Positions 33,744 to 41,952 of a DNA stretch of 53,326 nucleotides are shown here, one piece after another; the first letter of the stretch is position 1, and each line of letters starts with the position of its first letter. Location: positions 1 through 53,326 of the forward strand of contig JAHHTY010000005.1 of NCBI GenBank assembly GCA_020024325.1, read 5' to 3'. Both the position numbers and the translations under genes were made by a program. The notes below the pieces were generated by a model that did no database searches, was not told where the DNA came from, and saw only the letters and a list, made by a program, of their open reading frames with translations. Source of the DNA: Negativibacillus sp. Its GTDB lineage: Bacteria; Bacillota; Clostridia; Oscillospirales; Ruminococcaceae.

Positions 33744-34913
33744 TTAGCGTTTCTTTCTGTTAAGTGCAATACCTGCTGCGGAAACTGCTGCTGCCATTGC
33801 TGCCAGTCCCACATAATCTTTTGCACCGGTATCAGGGTTTCCTTTATCAAAATTTCCGGACTGATAGTCGTTTTTGTCCGATACATTGCCTGCCGGTTTT
33901 TCAGATTCCGGTTTCTGTTCAGCCGGCTTCTCGGTTTCCGGTTTCTGCTCTGGGTTTTGTGACTGGGAAACAAAGCTCTTATCCACGATTGTTTTATCTG
34001 CAATTTCTTTATCTGTAATCACAAATCTGCCCAGATTTTTGGTTTCAAAGGAAACAGACTCATCATCTAAATCAACGGTTGCATCAATTTTGTGCAAAGT
34101 ACCTTTGAGGTAGCGGTAAACATAGAATTTACCATTGAAATCTTCCATTTCATCAGACACATCAATCGTCATCTTTCCTGTAAAATCAAAAGCAGGACCA
34201 CCCGGGAAGGATACATATTTAAAGTTCTGGTCCTCAAACATAGAGGATACCTCTTTAATCGCTCTTTCGTTGTACAGCATATTAACTGCTTCCTGACCAG
34301 ATATTCTCACTTCATACTTCCACATCCCGTTGGTAAGGGTCACTTTGCCACCATCTGCATATTCGTCCAACTTTTCAAACTGCTTTGTGGAGATGACCGG
34401 TGCTGCCGGCTCAACAAAAATATATTCGTCTGCCTTCACTGCTTCGAGAGCTTCATCGCTGATGGTTGGGTAACCCACTTTCAGCTCCGCTTCTGCACTC
34501 CCCACAACCTGACCATTAGAGCGTTTTACAGCTTTTACTGCACCCTCCACCTCAACTTCTTTGGTTGGCCAGCCTGCCTGTGTAGTTACTTCCAACTGAT
34601 ATTTGTCGTTTTCTTCTTCAACTTTAAAAGAAGAAATAGCAGATTTTCCATCCTTGCTTTCTGCTCTCAGCTTAACATCTTTCAGATGCTCGTCGGTCAG
34701 CGGAACCACTTTGCCGTCCTGCTGTTCAATATACAGCGGATAAGTATAGGTCTGACCCGGCAAAAGAAGTTCGCTAAATTTTTCTTCTCCGAAAGAAATT
34801 TTCATTTTTTCATCCGAAGTCACATTCACCGCCTGTGCCTGCTGTGCAAATGCTGTCACGCTCATTGCGGACATTGCACACACTGCCAAAAACATAGATA
34901 CAAATTTTTTCAT
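33744..34913 (-). CDS. Secreted protein with NPDTG cell-wall sorting signal
   Basis: A 389-aa surface protein. It has a signal peptide ending near VTAFAQ, a large extracellular part of unknown fold, a Pro/Glu/Lys-rich spacer (QKPETEKPAEQKPESEKP), and a sorting signal: NPDTG, a hydrophobic stretch and KKR at the end. This predicts covalent attachment by a sortase; none is in the window. The frame extends to 34961, but ATG 34913 starts the signal peptide, with AGGAGG 12 nt upstream. Confidence 0.82.
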   Translation of the reverse strand: MKKFVSMFLAVCAMSAMSVTAFAQQAQAVNVTSDEKMKISFGEEKFSELLLPGQTYTYPLYIEQQDGKVVPLTDEHLKDVKLRAESKDGKSAISSFKVEEENDKYQLEVTTQAGWPTKEVEVEGAVKAVKRSNGQVVGSAEAELKVGYPTISDEALEAVKADEYIFVEPAAPVISTKQFEKLDEYADGGKVTLTNGMWKYEVRISGQEAVNMLYNERAIKEVSSMFEDQNFKYVSFPGGPAFDFTGKMTIDVSDEMEDFNGKFYVYRYLKGTLHKIDATVDLDDESVSFETKNLGRFVITDKEIADKTIVDKSFVSQSQNPEQKPETEKPAEQKPESEKPAGNVSDKNDYQSGNFDKGNPDTGAKDYVGLAAMAAAVSAAGIALNRKKR

Positions 34914-34976
34914 TTTTTCGAGTTGCCTCCTGAGATTATTATTTTTACTTTTGTCGTTCAATTAAGTCCTGAGGCT

Positions 34977-35005
34977 ATTATACGGGGTCATGTTCTATTT
35001 GGCAA
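34977..35005 (-). promoter_or_regulatory. Promoter of the NPDTG protein gene
   Basis: Minus strand TTGCCA (35000-35005), 17 nt, TATAAT (34977-34982). Confidence 0.8.
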
Positions 35006-35350
35006 CAGGATTTTTCTGGCAGCGTTCTCCGTTTATTTGTATATAGTATATATATCACATCATTTATACAATCTGATTTTAAGACAATTTTTCTTAATTC
35101 TAAAAACTCCCAGCCTTCTTACCGGATTGCTGGCACATTTCTTCCCTTGGCTTGGAAAAGCTGGAATCCTCTTTACACATCTGCAAAATTTTCCTGGCAG
35201 CCGCTGTCAAACTCTCCCTGTAAAAATCGGTAAAAAGATGCTTCTATCCTCCTAAAAAACCTACTTTCTAAAAAATACTGCAATCAGTATATGCTTTCCT
35301 CTCTGTTTTTGTCCGGATTTTCCTGCACATTTTTTATCTGCTCCCATAGG

Positions 35351-35384
35351 ATAAAAAAGAGGCTGTGTCAATTCTTCTGCCTCT
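35351..35384 (-). terminator. Isolated terminator-like hairpin
   Basis: Minus strand AGAGGC/GCCTCT with a 15-nt loop followed by TTTTTTAT. No gene precedes it within 150 nt on that strand, so it might end a small RNA, or be coincidental. Confidence 0.4.
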
Positions 35385-35541
35385 CTTCTGTCGCCAGGCT
35401 CAAAACAAATTCTTTTAATCATCTTAAAGAAAATTTCTACTGTCTGCTGATAGAAAAAATAAATTGGAATGATTAAGCAGTAATTTTTTCGGTTACAATA
35501 TAAGCGAAGTTCAATTAAACGAAACGTCGGAGCGTGATACT

Positions 35542-35889
35542 GTGAAACGAGGAGATATTTACTATGCTGATTTAAGTCCGGTAGTCGGCTCAGAACAGGG
35601 CGGTGTACGTCCGGTACTGATCGTTCAAAACGATGTGGGCAACCGATACAGCCCTACCGTGATTGCTGCTGCCATCACCAGCCAAAGGGAAAAAACAAAG
35701 CTCCCCACACATATTGAGCTGGACTCAAAAAACTGTGGTCTTTCCAAAGATTCTGTTGTACTGCTGGAACAAATCCGCACCATTGACAAGCGCAGACTCA
35801 GGGAAAAAATGGGAACTATTGATGCCGATTCAATGTCCCAGGTAAACAAAGCCCTCTCTATCAGTTTTGGGCTTGGTAAAAATCGCTGA
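35542..35889 (+). CDS. MazF/PemK-type mRNA interferase
   Basis: A 115-aa endoribonuclease of the MazF/NdoA family that cuts mRNA at short motifs and acts as a toxin unless bound by an antitoxin. MKRGDIYYADLSPVVGSEQGG, GVRPVLIVQND and AAITSQ at the N-terminal half, and LLEQIRTIDKRRL later, are family signatures. It starts at GTG with GGAGCGTG upstream. No antitoxin frame lies directly upstream or downstream, unlike most mazEF pairs, so the partner must be elsewhere or the gene is an orphan. Confidence 0.92.
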   Translation: MKRGDIYYADLSPVVGSEQGGVRPVLIVQNDVGNRYSPTVIAAAITSQREKTKLPTHIELDSKNCGLSKDSVVLLEQIRTIDKRRLREKMGTIDADSMSQVNKALSISFGLGKNR

Positions 35890-35908
35890 GTCTACCAATA
35901 ATATTGAT

Positions 35909-35942
35909 AAAGCCTTTGGCAAACTATTGCCAAAGGCTTTTA
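35909..35942 (+). terminator. Terminator of mazF
   Basis: A 14-bp perfect stem AAAGCCTTTGGCAA/TTGCCAAAGGCTTT with a 4-nt loop. Confidence 0.88.
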
Positions 35943-35969
35943 ATGATACGCTCACAACCATCTGTTTCT

Positions 35970-36010
35970 AAAAAAAACAAGCAGCAAACCTTAAAATGAT
36001 TTGCTGCTTG
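35970..36010 (-). terminator. Terminator of the glycosyltransferase gene
   Basis: Minus strand CAAGCAGCAAA/TTTGCTGCTTG with an 11-nt loop and a T7 tract. Confidence 0.88.
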
Positions 36011-36040
36011 TCTTTATATTTTTGCTGTTCATTACAGCGT

Positions 36041-37312
36041 CTATTTCATTTCTTCTACTGATTTTGTTACCGAATGGGTAATTGGGGTCCACTGAACATT
36101 CTTAAACAGAGCCACAATTGAAATCGGAATATAGGTAAAAATAAACAAAGGGAAAGTAAAGGCATACAAAATCTTTTTGTGTGCCGGAGCTTTTATCTGC
36201 TTCCATTCTGTAATAGTGGTCAGCATGCCCATCGCAAATAAAACCACATAGAAATTTACAAAAGAGAATAGAATAGATTTTCCTGCCAAAATAACCAAGG
36301 TGTCCACATAATGTGGTCGGAAAACGGCAACCAATAAAAAGATAACATTTAAAAGTAAACAAGCTAGCGACAATAAGGATGCCGGGGCAATTGTCATAAA
36401 CATATCATAACAGGAAAAGGGGTGATTCTTGTCCTTTATCAATTTAGAAAGCAAAGACCCCCCATAGTTCCAAATCACCTGATAAAAGCCTTTAGACCAT
36501 CTCAGACGCTGTGTCCAAGACTGGCGGAACGTTTCCGGCTGTTCATCATACAAAATGGCTTTTTCACAATAACCGATGCGTTCTCCTTCAATAGCACTTG
36601 CCACCGAAAACTCAATATCCTCGGTCAACAGATGGAATTTCCAGCCATCATATTTGTGAACAATTTTGCTGCTGATTAAAAACCCCGTTCCGGAGATTGC
36701 ACAGTTTGTTCCCAGCATCATGCGGGCATTGTTCAGATATTTTGCTTCTCGCAAAAACCACAGAGAATAGCCTGCGGTAATCCAGTTGGTTGCATAATTT
36801 TTAGAGTTACGATAACTGGTAATAACCTGACAGCCCTGACTAAACACTACATTCATCTCTTCAATGTAGTGTGAATCCAAAAGATTGTCTGCGTCAAATA
36901 CAAAGAAGGCATCGTGGTAGTTGTTGCCATAATCCTGAGCTATGTGATGAAACGCAAAATCCAAGGCATAGCCCTTTCCTATTTGTATTTGATTAAAGCG
37001 TTCATAAACCACTGCGCCTTCTTGCCGTGCAATATCAGCAGTATTATCGGTGCAGTTGTCTGCCACCACAAAAATATCAACTAACCTTGACGGATAGGTT
37101 TGGTTCTTTATGCTGCGAATCAGATTTCCAATTACCACACTCTCATTTCTGGCTGCAATCACAACACCAAAGCGATGAAGTTTGCATGGAGTACTCTGTT
37201 TCTCTTTGTGCTTTTTAAAAAGCACAACTACAACATAAATCATCTGATACAAATAGAATACTGTCAGAGTGATAAAAACCAACAGATTGATCCGTAGTAT
37301 GTAATCTTCCAT
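36041..37312 (-). CDS. Membrane glycosyltransferase family 2
   Basis: A 423-aa processive-type GT2. It has an N-terminal membrane span (about 8-32), a cytoplasmic catalytic domain with VVIAARNES, FVVADNCTDNT, the DXD in FVFDADN, the general base in LTEDIEF and the QRLRW motif, and several C-terminal spans (about 305-420). Such enzymes make or extend polysaccharides or glycolipids at the inner face of the membrane. It is monocistronic. Its promoter contains a perfect 10-bp inverted repeat (37346-37374), which suggests specific regulation. Confidence 0.9.
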   Translation of the reverse strand: MEDYILRINLLVFITLTVFYLYQMIYVVVVLFKKHKEKQSTPCKLHRFGVVIAARNESVVIGNLIRSIKNQTYPSRLVDIFVVADNCTDNTADIARQEGAVVYERFNQIQIGKGYALDFAFHHIAQDYGNNYHDAFFVFDADNLLDSHYIEEMNVVFSQGCQVITSYRNSKNYATNWITAGYSLWFLREAKYLNNARMMLGTNCAISGTGFLISSKIVHKYDGWKFHLLTEDIEFSVASAIEGERIGYCEKAILYDEQPETFRQSWTQRLRWSKGFYQVIWNYGGSLLSKLIKDKNHPFSCYDMFMTIAPASLLSLACLLLNVIFLLVAVFRPHYVDTLVILAGKSILFSFVNFYVVLFAMGMLTTITEWKQIKAPAHKKILYAFTFPLFIFTYIPISIVALFKNVQWTPITHSVTKSVEEMK

Positions 37313-37345
37313 GATAATAAACTCTCCATATCTTTATAAAGTATC

Positions 37346-37374
37346 CATGATATACGTTTATTGAGTATATCATG
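37346..37374 (-). promoter_or_regulatory. Promoter with dyad operator candidate
   Basis: CATGATATAC (37346-37355), 9 nt, GTATATCATG (37365-37374) form a perfect dyad. On the minus strand one arm contains TATACT (37364-37369) with a TGA extension, and TTGTTT lies about 16 nt upstream. The dyad therefore covers the -10 box and start site of the glycosyltransferase promoter, a usual place for a repressor. Confidence 0.5.
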
Positions 37375-37526
37375 AATATTTTAAAAAACAATAGAATATT
37401 TTTAAAAGTTTTACATGTTTCCTAATATTTCGGCTTTTTGAAAAAATTTCTTCTTAGTTTTGTAAAAACAAATAGTTGTTTCCACAAAGAAAATCGTTAT
37501 ATTTTTTCTTTTTTTTAAATTTTCTG

Positions 37527-37997
37527 CTATGTTTTGCTTTTTATTCTCTGTTTTAGATTTAATCTCATCATATGAACCAGCCTTACCAGCGAAGATACTA
37601 CAAGCACCCCCACTGCCAATGCACCTGCTATAGCAATGGTATGGATTCCTGTTTCAATAAACATATCAGTATCCCCCGAAACACAATATTCCATTGTATA
37701 ATAAATACCGCCTCCCGGAACCAAAGGAAGAATTCCAATGGTCAAAAAACCGGTTACAGGAGCTTTAAATACCCTTGCCATAATTTCTGCATAAGAGGAC
37801 ACAATAATTGTTGAAATCAAATATTGTGTTAAGTCATTTCCTGTCGGCGCACAGGCAACATAAAACACCCAGCTCAACATTCCTCCGGTGGCTGCTGCAA
37901 TCATATGTGACAGTTTATGAAATTTAAAAATAAAGCAAAATGAAAAGCAAGCCAGAAAGGTATAGATAAAAACCGGTATTTCTTCTATCATCCACAT
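37527..37997 (-). CDS. Threonine/serine exporter family, DUF3815 (ThrE_2) subunit
   Basis: A 156-aa membrane protein with four to five spans, corresponding to the C-terminal half of ThrE-type amino acid exporters (DUF3815/ThrE_2). The conserved VPGGGIYYTMEYCVSGD segment is at about 94-110. It follows the DUF1212 gene by 18 nt, and the pair would form a split exporter. AGGGGGAT precedes the ATG. Confidence 0.87.
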   Translation of the reverse strand: MWMIEEIPVFIYTFLACFSFCFIFKFHKLSHMIAAATGGMLSWVFYVACAPTGNDLTQYLISTIIVSSYAEIMARVFKAPVTGFLTIGILPLVPGGGIYYTMEYCVSGDTDMFIETGIHTIAIAGALAVGVLVVSSLVRLVHMMRLNLKQRIKSKT

Positions 37998-38015
37998 CTT
38001 GATATCCCCCTGTCC

Positions 38016-38783
38016 TCAAATTCCCGGAAAGAAAAACCGCAAACTAGAAATTGCCATACCGGCTCCCAAAGCAATTCCCCCCGCCACCATAAACGAATCC
38101 ACTAACTTGATAATGCCCGCCAGCAAATCTCCGCCTAAAATATCTCTCATAACGTTGGTAATTGCAATACCCGGCACCAAATTCATCAATGTTCCGATAA
38201 TCATTTTATCATAATGTATGGTCCATCCCATTGCAGTGGTCCACAGTGACAGCCCTGCTACCAGTGCACTTCCAAAGATATTTTGAAAAAAACTGTTTGT
38301 ACGAAATTTTCCCAACATAAACAACAACAAAAACAGCAGAATACCGATAAAAAAAGATACAAAAGAATCCTGAAAAGCTCCACCATAAAATAAAGTAAAT
38401 GATGCCGAAATCGAAGCTGTAAAAAACATCTTCGTCCAAAAACAATAATCCGGTTTTTCTAAAATTGCATCCAATGATTTTCTTATCATCTTCAGCTCCG
38501 GCTTTTCAGAACATACATAACGACACAAATTATTCAATCGGTCAATCCGGTCAAAATTCAAAGCCGAAGACCTAATTCTCCTAACTCTTGTTAAAGCATT
38601 TCCATTTTCATCATTGATGGTCACAATAATACAGGACGGAATCGAAAAAACCTCTGCCTTTGGACAACCATATGCTTCCAGCATTCTGCTGATGGATTCT
38701 TCCACCCTATATATTTCTGCTCCGCTTTCCAATAATTTCCAACCGATTTCTGTTGTTATCTCCAACAGTTGATTCTCGTTCAT
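38016..38783 (-). CDS. Threonine/serine exporter family, DUF1212 (ThrE) subunit
   Basis: A 255-aa membrane protein, the N-terminal half of ThrE-type exporters. A soluble N-terminal domain (EIGWKLLESGAEIYRVEESI, about residues 9-28) precedes about five spans from residue 115 on, with VPGIAITNVMRDILGGD as a conserved segment. The frame opens at 38828, but ATG 38783 has GAGGTTG upstream. Together with DUF3815 it would export threonine, serine or related small solutes. Confidence 0.88.
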   Translation of the reverse strand: MNENQLLEITTEIGWKLLESGAEIYRVEESISRMLEAYGCPKAEVFSIPSCIIVTINDENGNALTRVRRIRSSALNFDRIDRLNNLCRYVCSEKPELKMIRKSLDAILEKPDYCFWTKMFFTASISASFTLFYGGAFQDSFVSFFIGILLFLLLFMLGKFRTNSFFQNIFGSALVAGLSLWTTAMGWTIHYDKMIIGTLMNLVPGIAITNVMRDILGGDLLAGIIKLVDSFMVAGGIALGAGMAISSLRFFFPGI

Positions 38784-39087
38784 TTTTATATCAACCTCGT
38801 TCCCGCACGAAAAATAGAAAAAACACACTATATTTTTCTCATAATAAAGAAAGCCAAAGGTATTATAACATACTCACAAAAACTTTCCAGCCCGTTTTAT
38901 TTAGAAAAGCCCTTTTTTGCAAAAAAAAATAATAGAAACCGGTAAAAACAAGCCTTTTCAAGAAGTTTCCCCTTTGAATCAAAACTTTCCTTACAATAAG
39001 CATTTCTTTTTAGACAAAAAAATGCTATAATGGTATTTGTTTCCTAATTTTTGACTTTGCACAAACTATGATGTCAGGAGAATCATT
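38784..39087. other. Divergent region between exporter and flippase genes
   Basis: About 304 nt. Minus strand TATAAT at 38862-38867 with a TGT extension reads to the exporter pair. Plus strand TATAAT at 39026-39031 with a TGC extension reads to the flippase. Both lack a good -35 box. The middle is A/T-rich with no other element seen. Confidence 0.6.
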
Positions 39088-40494
39088 TTGGATAAATATC
39101 GTAAATTGCTTTCAAATACCCTCATTTTTGCGGTCGGCACATTCAGTTCGAAGGTGCTGGTCTTTTTATTGATGCCACTTTATACCTCTGTTCTAAATGA
39201 AACGCAATATGGTACTGTTGATTTGATGGTACAGATAGGCAACTTTTTACTTCCTGTTGTTTCTTGCGGCATCATCAATGGCATTATACGTTTTGGGCTG
39301 GATAAGTACTACAAAAAAAGCGATGTTTTCACAACCGGCTTTCTCACCATTATCAGCGGATTCCTCCTCCTCCTTCTACTGGAGCCTTTACTTGTCCACA
39401 TCCCATATCTAAATGAGAACACTTTCATGATTTATGTCTTTGTGCTGATGTCCTCAATGCGCTCATTGTGTTCACAGTTTGTACGTGCCAAAGGTTACGT
39501 TAAATTGTACGCCATTGATGGAATTCTTTCGACTGCCACAACCATTTTCTTTAATGTTTTATATCTGGTAGTTTTAAAGTGGGGCATCAACGGTTATATG
39601 CTTGCTATGATTTCCGCTGACACCCTCTCCTCCATTTTCTTGTTTTATATTGCAGGACTGGGGCATTATCTGAAAATACGTCACCTCAATCTCTCCACAT
39701 CCAAGGAAATGCTGCGTTACTCTATTCCTTTGATTCCAAATTCCATCTTTTGGTGGATTAACAATATGGCAAGCCGCTACCTGATTGCGGGCTTCTTAGG
39801 TGCAGAGGCAAATGGTCTGTTTGCCGTTGCCTATAAAATTCCAACTATCATTGTTCTGATGTCCAACATCTTTATGGACGCATGGCAGATGTCCGCTGTC
39901 AGCGATTCCCCTTCAAAGCTCGCTTCTTTCTTTACTCGTGTTTTTCTGTGTTATCAAGCTCTGATTTGTACTGCGGCCTCCGGGCTGATTCTTTTTTCCA
40001 AAGTAATCACCAAAATTTTGGTATCAGACGCCTTCTATCCCTCTTGGAAATTCATTCCGCTACTTCTTCTGTCCACTGTTTTTTCCTGTATGTCCACCTT
40101 CTTAGGCAGTGTTTACATGGTGGAAAAGAAAAGTGTTCTAAATTTTATCACCACCGGAATTGGTGCTATAATCAATGTTTCTCTCAGTTTTTTCCTGATT
40201 CAGACAGATCTTGCAGTCAATGGTGCTGCTCTTGCAACCTTCATAAGTTATCTCGTTGTTTTCGTACTGCGCATCATTGATACCAGAAGATTTTTACCAA
40301 TGCAGTTTAATGCACCTAAACTTATCTTTAATACAGCTGTATTGATTGCACAAGCTGTTATTATGATTTTGGAAATTAGGGGATGGATTTTATTTGAAGT
40401 AGTCCTAACTATGTTGATGGTCGTTGCCAATATTGGTTCTTTGTTTGTTGCCGTCCGCCATGTTCTTTTTAAACGTTCTCGAACTGCTAGATAA
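39088..40494 (+). CDS. Polysaccharide flippase (MATE/MVF superfamily)
   Basis: A 468-aa integral membrane protein with about 12-14 spans and the Wzx/polysaccharide biosynthesis protein pattern (NTLIFAVGTFSSKVLVFLLM at the N-terminus, a standard opening, and IPLIPNSIFWWINNMASRY near 210). It would move lipid-linked sugar units across the membrane. It starts at a TTG with AGGAG 7 nt upstream. It is monocistronic and ends at a strong terminator; other cell-surface genes lie nearby, including the GT2 gene. Confidence 0.9.
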   Translation: MDKYRKLLSNTLIFAVGTFSSKVLVFLLMPLYTSVLNETQYGTVDLMVQIGNFLLPVVSCGIINGIIRFGLDKYYKKSDVFTTGFLTIISGFLLLLLLEPLLVHIPYLNENTFMIYVFVLMSSMRSLCSQFVRAKGYVKLYAIDGILSTATTIFFNVLYLVVLKWGINGYMLAMISADTLSSIFLFYIAGLGHYLKIRHLNLSTSKEMLRYSIPLIPNSIFWWINNMASRYLIAGFLGAEANGLFAVAYKIPTIIVLMSNIFMDAWQMSAVSDSPSKLASFFTRVFLCYQALICTAASGLILFSKVITKILVSDAFYPSWKFIPLLLLSTVFSCMSTFLGSVYMVEKKSVLNFITTGIGAIINVSLSFFLIQTDLAVNGAALATFISYLVVFVLRIIDTRRFLPMQFNAPKLIFNTAVLIAQAVIMILEIRGWILFEVVLTMLMVVANIGSLFVAVRHVLFKRSRTAR

Positions 40495-40501
40495 AAACAT
40501 C

Positions 40502-40544
40502 AAAAAAAGCTCATTTGTTTTGTAGAAAACAAATGAGCTTTTTT
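40502..40544. terminator. Bidirectional terminator between flippase and BlaI-type genes
   Basis: A long perfect stem AAAAAAGCTCATTTGTTTT/AAAACAAATGAGCTTTTTT with a 4-nt loop. Confidence 0.92.
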
Positions 40545-40562
40545 GTAAAGTATTTTCCTTTG

Positions 40563-40928
40563 TTAACGATGGAATTCCTTTACCACTTCTTTTACTTCTG
40601 CTAGATCCTCATCACTGAGTGAATTACTGGAAAGGAAGGAAAGAACAAGATCCTTTGAAGAACCTGCAAAGACACGATTGCACAGGCGTTCCAACTCAGA
40701 CTGTTGTACCTGCTCTTTTGTAACCAAAGGAGTTACCATAAAGCCCGGCTCCTGTCTTTCCAAAGCACCTCTCAGAGTCAATCTTTTGATGACAGTGTAA
40801 GTGGTATTTTTCTTCCAATTAAATGCGTCCAAAGAATATGCAGCCAATGCAGATGCAGAAATTGGTGCATGCGCCCAAATATACTCCATTAACGGATATT
40901 CTGCTTCAGAAATTTTGACACAACTCAT
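40563..40928 (-). CDS. BlaI/MecI/CopY family repressor
   Basis: A 121-aa winged-helix regulator. ISEAEYPLMEYIWAHAPISA is the first helices, WKKNTTYTVIKRLTLRGALER is the recognition helix and wing region (about 38-60), and the C-terminal half is the dimerisation helix. BlaI-type proteins are usually controlled by a BlaR1/MecR1 sensor protease, but none is next to it. I start at ATG 40928; the longer frame uses a TTG that abuts the AAAGG site. It may repress its own promoter and distant genes. Confidence 0.88.
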   Translation of the reverse strand: MSCVKISEAEYPLMEYIWAHAPISASALAAYSLDAFNWKKNTTYTVIKRLTLRGALERQEPGFMVTPLVTKEQVQQSELERLCNRVFAGSSKDLVLSFLSSNSLSDEDLAEVKEVVKEFHR

Positions 40929-40989
40929 GTTTTTACACAACCTTTCTTTATTCCATTAGAAGGATATTATCATTATTCTTAACAAATTA

Positions 40990-41018
40990 ACTCTAGCATA
41001 TTAGATCTTCTCTGTCAA
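40990..41018 (-). promoter_or_regulatory. Promoter of the BlaI-type gene
   Basis: Minus strand TTGACA (41013-41018), 17 nt, TAGAGT (40990-40995) with a TGC extension. A TTGTTTACAA near-dyad lies about 25 nt upstream (near 41044-41053) and could be an operator. Confidence 0.65.
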
Positions 41019-41158
41019 TCGAAAACAAAAAATCGTTTATAATTGTTTACAAATTGTGCATTTTTTTCTGCGTTTTTTTGTCACAGTTTCATCATTTTTT
41101 ATTACTTTTTTGTCCTTAATATATCAAATTTAGGAAACAAAGACAATCTTTCAAACAA

Positions 41159-41752
41159 TTATTTCACCTTTGCGAACATCTGAACCCAGTAATATTTTCC
41201 AGACTTATCTTTTGCTCTGCCAAAACCCACCTGGTCAAAATTACCGTTCACAATGTTTGCTTTATGTCCTTTGGAACCAAGCCAAGATTTCATAGTAGAA
41301 GATACGCTCTCCTGCTTTTCGTTAATATTTTCACCCCAATAGCTGTATTTTACCCCTACCTCATCCATAGCTGTGGTACATTCGCTGCCATCAGGACGTT
41401 TATGGTCATATTTTTTCAAACATTCTTCTGCACGAATCTGCGCTGCTTCACATAATTTTTCGTTCAGTTTCAGTTCGCTTTTTCCTGCTTTCTTGCGTGC
41501 TTCATTTACGCTTTTCAGCATATCTTGCTGCCAGCTCTGCTCATTATCCTTTTCTTGTTTATCTTTGATCTTGCTGTTTTTCTTTTTTGTTACTTTTACT
41601 TTTTTGGATTGTTTCTTTACTGTTTTTTCGCTCTGTACTGTCTGCTGTTTTTCGGCAACCGGTTTTTCCAGGGCAGCAAATGCTGTTGTTGATGCAGATG
41701 TTGTGATCAATAAAGCTGCCATAAGTCCTGCAAGAATCTTTTTGTTTTTCAT
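41159..41752 (-). CDS. Secreted CAP/SCP-domain protein
   Basis: A 197-aa extracellular protein. A signal peptide (about 1-26, ending TTAFA) is followed by a Lys-rich linker (about 30-75) and a CAP domain (about 78-197). The four CAP motif positions are visible: YDHKRPDGS, YWGENI and GHKANIV. Related bacterial proteins include the spore-coat type YkwD; activities are mostly unknown. GGGAGG precedes the ATG. It stands alone. Confidence 0.9.
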   Translation of the reverse strand: MKNKKILAGLMAALLITTSASTTAFAALEKPVAEKQQTVQSEKTVKKQSKKVKVTKKKNSKIKDKQEKDNEQSWQQDMLKSVNEARKKAGKSELKLNEKLCEAAQIRAEECLKKYDHKRPDGSECTTAMDEVGVKYSYWGENINEKQESVSSTMKSWLGSKGHKANIVNGNFDQVGFGRAKDKSGKYYWVQMFAKVK

Positions 41753-41843
41753 TTCTTTTCCTCCCGATATAGATGAATTATTTTAGGTTTATCATTTTTT
41801 GTGTTTCCTCAAACACACACCACAAAAAACAATTTCCATATTG

Positions 41844-41872
41844 ATTATAGCCCTCCACTGACACCTTTTCAA
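41844..41872 (-). promoter_or_regulatory. Promoter of the CAP protein gene
   Basis: Minus strand TTGAAA (41867-41872), 17 nt, TATAAT (41844-41849). The leader contains a GTGTTT/AAACAC hairpin around 41800-41820. Confidence 0.78.
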
Positions 41873-41913
41873 GTTCACTTAGTACTCATTTTTCTTTATT
41901 TTTGTTTATATAA

Positions 41914-41950
41914 TAAAAAAGTCGGGGACACAACGTACCCGACTTTTTAT
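41914..41950 (-). terminator. Terminator of the ROK regulator gene
   Basis: An 11-bp stem AAAAAGTCGGG/CCCGACTTTTT with an 11-nt loop, 3 nt past the stop codon of the ROK gene. Confidence 0.9.
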
Positions 41951-41952
41951 CT

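Larger units (their letters stand above)
34914..35541. other. Long intergenic region upstream of mazF
   Basis: About 628 nt. The promoter of the NPDTG gene is at 34977-35005. A terminator-like hairpin for the minus strand is at 35351-35384 without an evident gene in front of it. The remaining sequence is AT-rich; short frames in it have no ribosome sites or protein character. A promoter for mazF should be near 35490-35515, where I see only a weak TACAAT. Confidence 0.55.

Noticed and set aside
34092..35255. A 387-codon plus-strand open frame across the NPDTG gene and the gap
   Set aside because: It runs antisense to a real gene, is Phe/Cys/His rich and crosses a consensus promoter of the opposite strand.
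35291..35476. Possible 61-aa gene or antitoxin upstream of mazF
   Set aside because: No ribosome site, composition unlike an antitoxin, no overlap or coupling with mazF.
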